Of a DNA stretch of 64,000 nucleotides, positions 55,038 through 64,000 are shown one piece after another; the first letter of the stretch is position 1; every line of letters begins with the position of its first letter. Source of the stretch: Nectonema munidae (lineage: Eukaryota > Nematomorpha > Nectonematoida > Nectonematidae); assembly GCA_030549495.1 (NCBI GenBank), contig JAUIRK010000370.1, positions 124,001 to 188,000 of the forward strand, written 5' to 3'. The position numbers and the translations under genes were made by a program. The notes under the pieces were generated by a model, which had not been told where the DNA came from, searched no databases, and worked only from the letters and a program-made list of their open reading frames with translations.

Positions 55038-55452
55038 TAATTAAATATGTGACAAATTTCATCTACTTTTTAGTAGTGATAACTTTTTTTTGATTAAGTT
55101 CAATATTATTGAAAATTTTATAAAAATGCATGTTTTGATCAATGAAATAAAAAAGTGGAATTTAACTAAATATGGTTAAAATAGTTTTTTTTTGTAAAAA
55201 GTTGACAGCAAAAAAAGTTTTAAATCAAATGTGAGACCATTATTAACGCCATTTATAAACTAGAAAACTCCGTAGAACGAATGAAATGAAATACAATTCA
55301 AAACGCTTTTTATTTTTATAAAAAGAGCTTCTAGTAAAAAAAAATACCATTTTTTATAAATATAAAGTTCTTCTCTTACTTTTTTAAATAAGAAATGCAA
55401 AGAATTTTAATTTTGATAAAAATACAAAAATATAGAAATAGATTGTGTAGAT

Positions 55453-55798
55453 CAGTGTTTCTCAAAAACTTTCCATGTATGTCGCGAGATTTTTTAGAAA
55501 TAATAAAAAGATACAGTTTCCCTCAATTAGCACGATTCAATTATTAAATTCCTCGATGGAATTTAATTTGTTCTCGAAAGCAAGCTCATTTGTCACACTG
55601 AATAAAATTTTGTTGTTGCTGTTGCTTGTTCGCCCAGTTTCCTTCTGTTGCTACTTTAATCTTAATGTTTAATGGATTACAAGGATACTCTTAATTATAA
55701 TACTTCATTTAATCGTTTTTTTTTAATATTTGCTTGGTGTCGCGAAATTTTTCTGTGTAAAGAGTGTGTTGCGGCTCAAAAAAGTTAGGAAAACACTG
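55453..55798. mobile_element. Non-autonomous hAT MITE
   Basis: Ends CAGTGTTTCTCAAAAACTTT and AAAAAAGTTAGGAAAACACTG are inverted copies. The 8-bp flanks, gtgtagat and atgtagat, match in 7 of 8 bases, as expected of a hAT target duplication. Both ends carry a subterminal 'tgtcgcga.att'. No coding frame. Confidence 0.85.
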
Positions 55799-55799
55799 A

Positions 55800-57660
55800 T
55801 GTAGATCGTTTTTTAAAATATAGGAAAAGTGCTGAAGGGTCATGCTTGGAATAAAATAATAAATTTTTTAAAATCGTTGCAAGTATTTTAATTTGTCTAA
55901 GTTCATGAAACACTACACCTCATTCTTTTGCTTCTAAGGTATTTTTCTCAAATTTATTAAACAGGAAAAGTGTTGACATAATAACGCAAACAATAGCCCT
56001 CATGTGTTACTAGGAAACCAAGAAAATAATTACTGTAAGATTTACAAGACAGAACAAAACATAAATGGATTGAATTAAGATAAATTATGAAATGCAGCAA
56101 TTTAAAAATCAGTTTAAATAAAGAAAGTTTTACGCGACTGGGCTGGGTTCTTGATGCACGAAAGTGGCTTAATTTTTTCTAGAATCAAATTTTCAAATGG
56201 AAAATTCAGCCGGATGTATTGCCTTGGTATTTTCATTTCCTCAGTGACGGGGTGGGGCTCTTTTTTCTTAAACTATTGAATATTTACAAAACCTCGCGTG
56301 AATCCACTAAATAATTGATTGTGAATCTGAGAGTGTCATTTATTTTTGATAAAAATCAATCAAACCTGTCAATCAATGCCAAATATATAAACTTGAAAAG
56401 ATATCATAAATGCCCTATTTTTTGGGTTAATATTGTCGTAATTTATTTAATAAACCACCTTTTTTTGACACCTTTTTATTTCACCTGTTAGTAAATTAAT
56501 TTTTATACGTAACTTAACGCCAAACACTCTTTCTCATTATTTTTAAATAAACGTATACATACACATTACACAGCAAATCAAACATGCTCATTTTAATTCC
56601 AAAAGTTTTTGTCATTCTAGATATAATTTGAGGTTAGTGTTTAGCTTTGATTCATTTGTGGTCAAATATTTTGTTTATTTTTGAACAATTTTCGTCCCAT
56701 TTGGCAAATCGACCTTTCTCTATTTAATCACGACATTATTTTTGTCAATATATACACATGTAATGCCTACTACATTTCAATGTGGTTAAAATAGTTAATT
56801 ATATAAATGTGAAATTGGTCACCTTAAAGTTTCTACGGAACAAGAGAAAAATGAAAATAATAACATTCGGAATGTGATTACGAAATAAAATGAATTACTT
56901 TTACATAGAAGACCATGAATTGCTTTACTAAGGCTTATTTTCTCTCCTTTCTATATCACTACTAAAATTACAAGATAACTCCATTGAGTCCTAAGCGATT
57001 GTAAAACTTAAGAAACCTTTATAAAAATAGTTTTTGTTTACTGAAACTGTAGAATATACTTTAAAAGCAAGTTTTTACACCACCCAAAAATACCGATCAT
57101 CATAAATCCGTCAGATAATTTGATTAAAGCATTTGAAGAGCAGAGGGGCCTAGTCTCATTTCAAAGGGGATTAAATGCCTTTTTGCCTCTAATGAAAATT
57201 GGAGCCTGGCACAGAGTTCTAGATCTTACTATTGTTTATTTTTATTTTCTATACTCTTGGCTTATAAATATACTTGTATTTAGTTATAGATTATCGCCAT
57301 TAATGGGGAACAGTGAGCAGGCGATCTCATGCAATGTAAAACATTTTTTCAAAAATGTATCAAATTATTTTTGTCTTTAGCACAATTTCAACGTATATAT
57401 GTTCAAAGACTTTTTCGATAAGAGTTTTAATCCCACCTGCCTGCCACCCTAAGAAAACTGTTTTCGATAGAGTATTTAAACTTTAGACAATGAAATACAC
57501 TATATATTACAGTCGAAGTTAAACTAAGAATTAAATGACTTAGAGTAAAAAATAGAAAAAAATCATGAGGTTAAACAAATTAAATGTGAATGAAGATAAA
57601 ACTAACTAAAAATTAAAATATAGAATGTGGTAAAGTTTTAAATAAGAACTTCTAAAAAGT
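55800..57660. other. AT-rich intergenic DNA
   Basis: Between the hAT MITE and the 3' end of the PTB gene. An 86-codon plus-strand frame at 57,120-57,380 has no recognisable features. A short 'gataaaaatcaatcaaacctgtcaa' near 56,350 echoes the 150-bp tandem repeat at 19.2 kb. Confidence 0.35.
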
Positions 57661-57666
57661 AGACAA

Positions 57667-57672
57667 TTTATT
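57667..57672 (-). terminator. Polyadenylation signal of the PTB gene
   Basis: AATAAA on the minus strand about 60 bases beyond the PTB stop codon. Confidence 0.5.
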
Positions 57673-57732
57673 AATAAAAACTATAGAAGCAACTAAAATT
57701 TGTTTACAAAACGAGAATTGTAGACGTGTAAA

Positions 57733-60700
57733 TCAAAGAACAGATTGTGTGAATGAGACGCGAAGATTGCAAGTATCAGACAAGCTGTGATCATTTAATT
57801 TTATCAGAGCTTTTACGCCTTCGTCAATCGATTCCAGTCCTAAAGTTTGTCAAAAATTAAAACGATATGCTAAAAGGAGAGGGGACTAGTAGGCTGGGAA
57901 GCTGGCTAAATTATAGGCAAACATTAAAATTCTTGTCTATTGAAATCATAGTAAGCTTTTGGAATATATCGCTATGTGCGAAGTAAAGAAATTAAGCCTG
58001 TCTTGAACTGATGATAGTCTTGAGTCCACTGAAGTTAACAACTTCTTTTTTTGGGTTTAGATTAAAAAATAATTCAGTAGTTAAATATTAATTTTAGAGA
58101 TTCAATTATAAATATAAATTTAATTCAGAGAATACTAGAATATGTCATTTTCACTAAAGCAAACTGAGATGTAAATATACAGATCACCATAATCATAAGA
58201 ATGTATCATAAGTAAATATTTAAAAAATCTTTAATAAACAGGTTTTATGAAAGCTACCACGGGTCTGTAAAAATCCTCTTGAGAAATCTAAAATTATCAT
58301 TTTCATTTCTAAAGTACTGAAAATGGGGTTTTTCACTCATTAAAATTTATGAATAGAAAAAGTTATTCGACCATTTTTAGAGAATAATAACTAGTGTTGG
58401 AAAACAGTGAAATTTTGACCTGATGACTAACTCTAACTTTAATAGCCATGCAACCGGACAGCCCAATTATTGAGAGATGTCATCCACAAAGATTCAATTA
58501 AGTTTATACTTATTAAAGCCTATAAAAAGGACAAACGTGAAGATAAATTAAGTTTATTAAATGTTTTTTAATACAAATCTCGTTAATGGGGTTCTAAGAA
58601 ATAAAAAGATACATACTTATCAGCGCCATTTTTCTATTCTTTGAAAAAAAGCGAAAACCCAAAACCACAAAATCGTGCACCTTGAACAACTCTGTAATGT
58701 CGTCTTCAGTGAAGGAATCTTCTGGAATATTTGACAAGTGAAGAACTGCAGAAGGCGGACTCAGGTTCGTGTAATTTCTACTTCCAAGCTTTCGATATCT
58801 TATATATAAAAATAAGAAATTTCCTATGCTGGAAAACACATTAAAAATAAGGAAAGTAATCAAGACAAATGTTGCTGCATGTTATGGATCAAACCATTAT
58901 AAATCTTGCGTGCAAGGACGCCCCTAATTGGAAATATAATGAGGCATTTTTTAAAGATTGAAAGTAGTTTCAGAAGTATTTTCTTAGTAGAAGACTACAA
59001 AGAGTATAGAAAAGGAAAATTTTACCAATGATATAATCAAGAATTGATCTATCTCACAATGAATTTTCCTTAAAAGCACACAAAAAAGTTCTCGAAATGT
59101 ATCAGATCTAGATTTAAACACCGCTTTCTGAACTTTTTTGTTTAATGCATCCAATAAGAAGAAAAACTAAAAATCTCCAACTATGAAGCAAAAAATGTCG
59201 AAATCTTTTACTTTTTTTCAAACTTTAATTTGAATGTGTGTGGTCTTTGTTAGATTTAGGAATTGAGATTCTCTTGGAGGTCTTCGATATGTGAGGAATA
59301 ATGTTTGTGTTGAGTGATAGGTTGCATATGTCTGTAAGATATGTTAGTGCTTTGTGTCCTAGATTTCCAAGATGTCTTATGTTAATTTGATCAGGTCCCG
59401 TGGAGTTATTCGTACGTAATTTGTGAATAGGGTTTTGTGTTTGTGTAGTAGAGGATTGTGATTGACGTCTAATGTAGCTATTTTATTTGACGATTTATGA
59501 TCGTTTCTTTGTGAGTTTTTTAGGGTAGTGTCATTTTGAAGAGTTTGTTGAACTGGGTTACTTTTCTTTGTTTGTTCTAGGTAGTTCATGATCCTTGATA
59601 TGTTTTCCATAGTTCGTGTGTCGGTTCCGTGGTCACAGGGTTGTGTGATATGTTGTTTCCATAAATGGCATTTGTGTTGTATCAGTTTATCTAAGCTTGC
59701 TTTTAATTGTTGCCGTTCTGCGTTATTGTGGTTAGATCGTCTAATTATGTTTTATGTCCTGTTGTGCTTAGGAAGGAGTTTTGTTGTGTATATTTCCTGA
59801 GGCAATGTCGTGTTTTTCTGCAGTTAAATTTAAGTGAGTCAAAAGTTTGCATACTAAATGAACGTTGTTTGGAACTTCTATTTTTTCAAGGGGGTTTCCT
59901 ATTTTTTCAGTAAAAGTGGGCCAGTCGGCCTTCCAGCAGTTTGTGTAATAGCGTAGTGCTTGGCCTAGTTTCAATGTTTTTGTGCTATAGGTATATGATC
60001 GGAGAAGAGAGCGTTGAGTGTGTTGAATGTAGTTTTGTTATTAAGAGAACGTGTTATTGTTGTGAGGTGGTCGGTTAATGTTCAGGGTTTGTAGGTTTGT
60101 GTGTGCGAGTCTTTATGTTGAGGATTGCGTGATTGGTCTTTTGTACGGTCTCGGCTATGAGTCCACCTCAGTGGTCTTCGATGGATGAGATAAAAAAGGT
60201 TAAATGCGATTTCTGTCTCCAGTTCTAATGTTGTAAGGAATGTGAAGGTGGTGATAATGTCGGTGTGATTTATGTTTACGGTGTCCATCGGAGGTATCTA
60301 TATTTTTGATATATCAAGCAATTTTCTGTTTCAGTACACGTTTGATAGTTTTTTTTGTATTTTCTGTTGGTTTATATGCGATGTATAGAAATGATGATCT
60401 TGTGATATGTTAGAAGTCTACCTCCCAGTTGTGTTGTCTGTTAGTGTAGCGGGGTGTGTAGTTTAAAATATTTCTACCTTTGTGTTCGTTTTGCCTGATC
60501 GCCCTCTTCCCCCTGCCAGCTGGGAAAGCGCCCTTGATGCTAACTAAGAAAATAACTACGCACTTTGGTAGCACTTTTCTAGTGAAAGGTTTTGCACAAA
60601 TTTAGCGCGGTTGTACAAAAAAGGTATTAAAAATAAGCACCGATGCAGTTTAGAGTTCGTGTAATCTCGGTTAAGATTCTTCTTTCTCTTCTTACTGATT

Positions 60701-63373
60701 GGATTTTGAAGGGCATTGCCTTCTTTGCCATTGTTATCGTCCTGCAGTTCTGATTGACCTTGCACACTTCCAACGTTATTTTCATCCTCATCAACTTCTT
60801 CGTCTTCATCGTCGTAGTATTCTTTGGGCGGTTGAATTTCCACAAATTTAGAAGGATATATCTTCAACTGATGATCAAAAACACGAGTATTATTCAAGAA
60901 GGAAAGCGTCACGTTTGCCTGTTCTATATCCGCCATTTCTATGAGGGCGCAATTTCTTTTATTGTAGAGTACCTTGAAAATTGAATGGAAAGACAATGAT
61001 AACACGTCATAATGAGTAACGTGGATTTATAGCTAAATATTTCGCTAGATCTAGAGAGTCAGAAAACGTGTTCATTAAAAGGTTTCATCCTGTGTAATCA
61101 GTGTTTTTGTAAAAATATAAATATCGTAATTTGACGTTACGCAAAATACTTATTCATTACGCTAAATGACTTATAGCGCAGAGTTTCGCTAATACACATC
61201 AAGTAATGGAATTCAACTGTTGATTATATTATGAATGGTCTAGCAAGACCATGCTGAAGACAATATGCCTAATCCATCTTGTCAGAGTATTATATACTTA
61301 AATTAAAAATCTAGAAAAAACATACTTATTTAATAAAACTTAGAACACATGCTAGGGGCATATAGCACTAAGTATGCAAAATTTAAAACTAAATCACTAA
61401 GGAATTTCAGTTTTAAAGACTAATGAAAAGATATATATATATAAATGTGTATTTTTAAAAATTATGAAGATTGCCCTTATTAAAAAAAAATCGCTAAAAG
61501 GATACTGTAAAGTACTTTCATTTCGCAAATCATAGTTCAAAAATGAATTCGAGAATATTTTTCCAATTTTACATATTTAGCGAAATAATGGATTATGTTT
61601 ACTTGTTGAGCACTTAATATCGAAAGTATAGTGATTTTTAATTTTATATATCAAAGATTCTAAGTGTTATAAAAAATCTCATATAAAAAAACTTGAAACT
61701 CTGGAAATTAACCCGTTATCGACCAGATAATCAGACGATATCTAATGCAAAGCAGAAGATTTATATTTAAAAGAATTAATAAACGCAGACGATTCACATT
61801 TTTGTAAAGTCGACTGTGACCGGTTAAGTTCGCGTAAAAATTAGAGCAGTTAATCTAAAATGGACTTAGATAATTAAGTTCTAAAATTAGATAAAATTTA
61901 AACACCACTTTTTTTGTAAGACAAAACAGCCAAGATTTAAATGAGTTTAGATATTGTAAATATGATATCATCAGAAAGCAGGAGTTCTTGTTAAACTATT
62001 TAAAAAGATCTCGTTTTTTTGGATATTGATTTTTGTTTTTTTTTTGAAGCTAAAGAAATATTTTCGCTTTCTCCAAAAGTAATTTTAAGTAAATGCACTA
62101 GTATTTCAAGATTTTCAAACATCAATGATATACTTCTAAGCATTAAACAGGGGTATCATTAGAGGGTAGTAATTTTCGTGGTGAACGGTTAATTTACTCT
62201 GAAAAAAATAACTCATTTTTTGATTTTGGCTTTTTTTTCTGTGGTCAGTCCAATTTTTGTTTCAAAGAAAATCTGAAATCAAATCCTGAGTAATTTCATT
62301 AATAGCTTAATTAAGAATAAATATATAACTTAACAAAAAAGACTGTATTTATAAAATAAAAGAATACTTTTACATTTTAACAGTCAGTAGAGGCCAATAT
62401 ATTCTTTTGACATTTTAGTAAATTTATCAATGTATTAAAAAAGATACCAAACTTTAATAAAAAAGAAAAGTATTTTTAGATTTAAGGTGGCAAAAAATTG
62501 AATTTATTCAAAAATTGACCACTTTCACATTTTAAGTAGCAGTTAATGTTAGCATAACCTTTTTTGTCTTCTCTTCCATTTTTATAAGAAAATTTGTAAT
62601 TGTATTTTTTTCTGGCTTAGAATTTTCTCACATTAACCCATTTACGACCAATGTTCCTATTTTGGAACATAAGTAATTTCATCTTCGTCTGTTTTTTTCA
62701 ATGACTTTGAATATAAATCGTCTGCGTTTTTTTAGATATCGTCAGCTTTGCTTGGTCTTAAATGGGTTAGGCAGGTCGCCATAAAACTTCACATGGATAT
62801 TTTGAGATGTTTCTTTGGAGCGTTTTTCGTTGTGTGAATGAACAACGCCTAGTTGATCGTACAAAAAAAATTAGATTTTTCATTTTGTATTTTTTGAAAT
62901 ATTTACTTTTGTCTCAAATTATAGGGAAATATAATAGGAAGTTATGATCGTAACGTTGTACACATATCAAATTATATTTTATATTGTAGTTTTTGAAGGA
63001 ATAAATATCAAATTACAAACCAGCATAAATCTAATTAATCAGTGACTAAAGATTACAAGATTTGTCTCACGTGTCCAACCTGTCTTGAGGTTTCGCAATA
63101 TATACATAAATCGGTTGTATTTTTTCTTTTTTGCATCAAATGGGTAAAAAGAAGAGATGTAGATGATAAATTTAGATTTAAATGAACCTTAACCCTGAGC
63201 ACGTCTCCAAAACAACCAAAAAGCACAAATATACTATCGGGATCAGACATTTCAGGAGCAAGATTTGAAGCGAGTAGTACAGGCGTAGAACACAGGTCCA
63301 TGTTAATTTTTCCAGAATCGAATTTAGAAAGGTTGGGCAGAACAGGTGGGGAAAACGAGTTTTCTTGACCATA
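57733..63373 (-). CDS. Polypyrimidine-tract-binding protein, RRM3-RRM4 (3' part)
   Basis: Four exons, 63373-63188, 60972-60641, 58798-58617 and 57839-57733, join in phases 0, 2 and 1 to a TGA, 268 residues. RRM3: TPVLLASNLAPEMSDPDSIF, VLFGCFGDVLRVKVLYNKRN, CALIEMADIEQA, KIYPSKFVEIQPP. Then RDYTNSKLHRYRKLGSRNYT leads to RRM4: PPSAVLHLSNIPEDSFTEDD, VVLGFRFFSKNRKMALI, LESIDEGVKALIKLNDHSLS, NLRVSFTQSVL. This follows human PTBP1 step by step ([51 protein letters not shown]). PTB proteins bind CU-rich RNA and control splicing, mRNA stability and translation. The linker is about 40 residues longer than in PTBP1 and carries an acidic block (YYDDEDEEVDEDENN) and a basic one (KKRKK). RRM1-2 should lie beyond 64,000. 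hnRNP L is less likely, because its RRM4 differs. Insect ortholog: hephaestus. Confidence 0.93.
59220..60510 (-). mobile_element. Non-LTR retrotransposon fragment in PTB intron
   Basis: Minus-strand pieces: AGGGLL-type endonuclease text (actual QLGGRLLTYHKIIISI near 60,430), an endonuclease-to-RT linker region with LKLGQALRYYTNCWKADWPT and NVHLVCKLLTHLNL, then the start of the polymerase, NSTGPDQINIRHLGNLGHKA, LTYLTDICNLSLNTNIIPHI and IPKSNKDHTHSN, which is the GPDxI...IPKPNKD opening of LINE reverse transcriptases. It ends before the catalytic site. Several stops and frameshifts; dead. Its plus strand is G/T-rich like the 13-15.8 kb LINE, but the proteins differ. It lies inside intron 58,799-60,640, in the same orientation as the gene. 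Confidence 0.75.
61708..61827 (+). mobile_element. TTAA-flanked MITE, copy 4
   Basis: TTAACCCGTTATCGACCAG to GACTGTGACCGGTTAA, with CAGACGATATCTAATGCAAAGC and TTTTTGTAAAGTCGACTG inside. Lies in the PTB intron 60,973-63,187. Confidence 0.8.
62633..62770 (-). mobile_element. TTAA-flanked MITE, copy 5 (diverged)
   Basis: TTAACCCATTTACGACCAA to TTGGTCTTAAATGGGTTAG. The interior AAATCGTCTGCGTTTTTT, GATATCGTC is partly shared with the other copies in inverse orientation, but the rest differs, so it may be a related subfamily. Confidence 0.6.
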
Positions 63374-64000
63374 CTAAAACAGAAAAACGTGTGAAATACT
63401 ATATACACAACTTAGGAAACATGTAAGGCTGACATCGTGTTCGCATGATTCATCACACAAAGGAAGAGTATTTAGAAAGAGTACAAAGGAGGCGTGGAAA
63501 TGATTCTTATTTTGCCAAGCCTCATATCAAAGTTATTTTAACACCAGACATATGTTTACTAGTGAGAACCAATCAGAGAATACATTTAAATCTTTTTCGA
63601 TCTTTTCGGGAGTAAGAGCGTAAGCAATGCAAGATGAAATATATTGAAGGGCAAAATATTTTTATGTACCTTATGAGGAGTCGATTATTTTTATAGAAGT
63701 CTGAAAATTTTTACGTGTCATCAGTAAGGTCTTATGGACACAGAGTAGAGGTACGCTAAATTAAAGAACACATTTGCGATGCTCACATAAATTATATCAA
63801 AGTTCAAAAAACAAAAAAAAACTGTGCATGATTTAGACATATATCCTCAGAATAGACTTAAGTCCTTTTAAGAACAAACAAGCATTATAGAAGAGAGAAC
63901 TTAAACAATGATTGGTTGTGTTAAACATGTACAAGCTGAAGTTCTGCATGTGATCCTTAAAACAGACAAAGATGGCCTCTAGCAAAATTTGGAAATAAAA
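63374..64000 (-). other. Probable intron of the PTB gene
   Basis: No further PTB exon could be read here; RRM2 is expected to the right. A short plus-strand frame at 63,908-63,982 is not supported. Confidence 0.4.

Noticed and set aside
57120-57380. 86-codon plus-strand gene
   Set aside because: No recognisable domain; isolated in AT-rich DNA.

Overview
The window is strongly AT-rich (poly-A/T runs, frequent stops in every frame) and clearly comes from an animal nuclear genome. Genes are sparse and split by GT-AG introns of about 45 bp to about 4.9 kb, and most recognisable coding sequence belongs to transposable elements. The element set (pogo/Tigger, hAT, RTE-type and other non-LTR retrotransposons, TTAA-flanked MITEs, tRNA-derived SINEs) and the gene structures suit an invertebrate, most likely an arthropod. 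A parasitic copepod such as a sea louse would fit, but the species is a guess.

Host genes. (1) 1817-4786, minus: the SH3 domain and acidic linker of a sorting nexin 9/SH3PX1-type protein; its PX and BAR parts lie outside the window. (2) 7116-7684, minus: an unrecognised three-exon gene whose splice phases agree perfectly. (3) 21111-26569, minus: a complete four-exon gene for ribosomal protein S23 (uS12), 143 residues, with a 4.9-kb intron full of repeats. (4) 45012-47107, plus: three exons of a PTTG1IP-like PSI-domain membrane protein. (5) 57733-63373, minus: the last four exons of a polypyrimidine-tract-binding protein (RRM3, an unusually long charged linker, RRM4). These genes have unrelated cellular roles (membrane traffic, translation, splicing) and show no sign of forming a system.

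Mobile DNA by region. 0-9 kb: copies of a dispersed repeat with Tigger-like ends, a SINE, an RTE-like retrotransposon inside the sorting-nexin intron, and a hAT C-terminal fragment. 9-20 kb: an eroded unclassified element, an RNase H-bearing non-LTR retrotransposon, a hAT element, a 150-bp tandem repeat and a short GC-rich coding-like island. 21-29 kb: repeats inside the RPS23 intron, then a near-perfect 81-nt hairpin. 29.9-32 kb: a decayed Tigger. 33-44 kb: dispersed repeats, several in inverted orientation to copies further left. 48-53 kb: a long foldback MITE and a 1.5-kb unit with long inverted ends. 53.2-55.0 kb: a young pogo/Tigger element with perfect 27-bp terminal repeats. 55.5 kb: a hAT MITE. 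59.2-60.5 kb: a non-LTR retrotransposon fragment inside the PTB intron. Five copies of a TTAA-flanked MITE are spread across the whole window.

I found no convincing undescribed multi-gene system. The best leads are the unrecognised 7-kb gene and its degenerate partial copy inside a repeat at 23.5 kb, the acidic/basic linker in the PTB protein, the 28.9-kb hairpin, and the GC-rich island at 19.87 kb.
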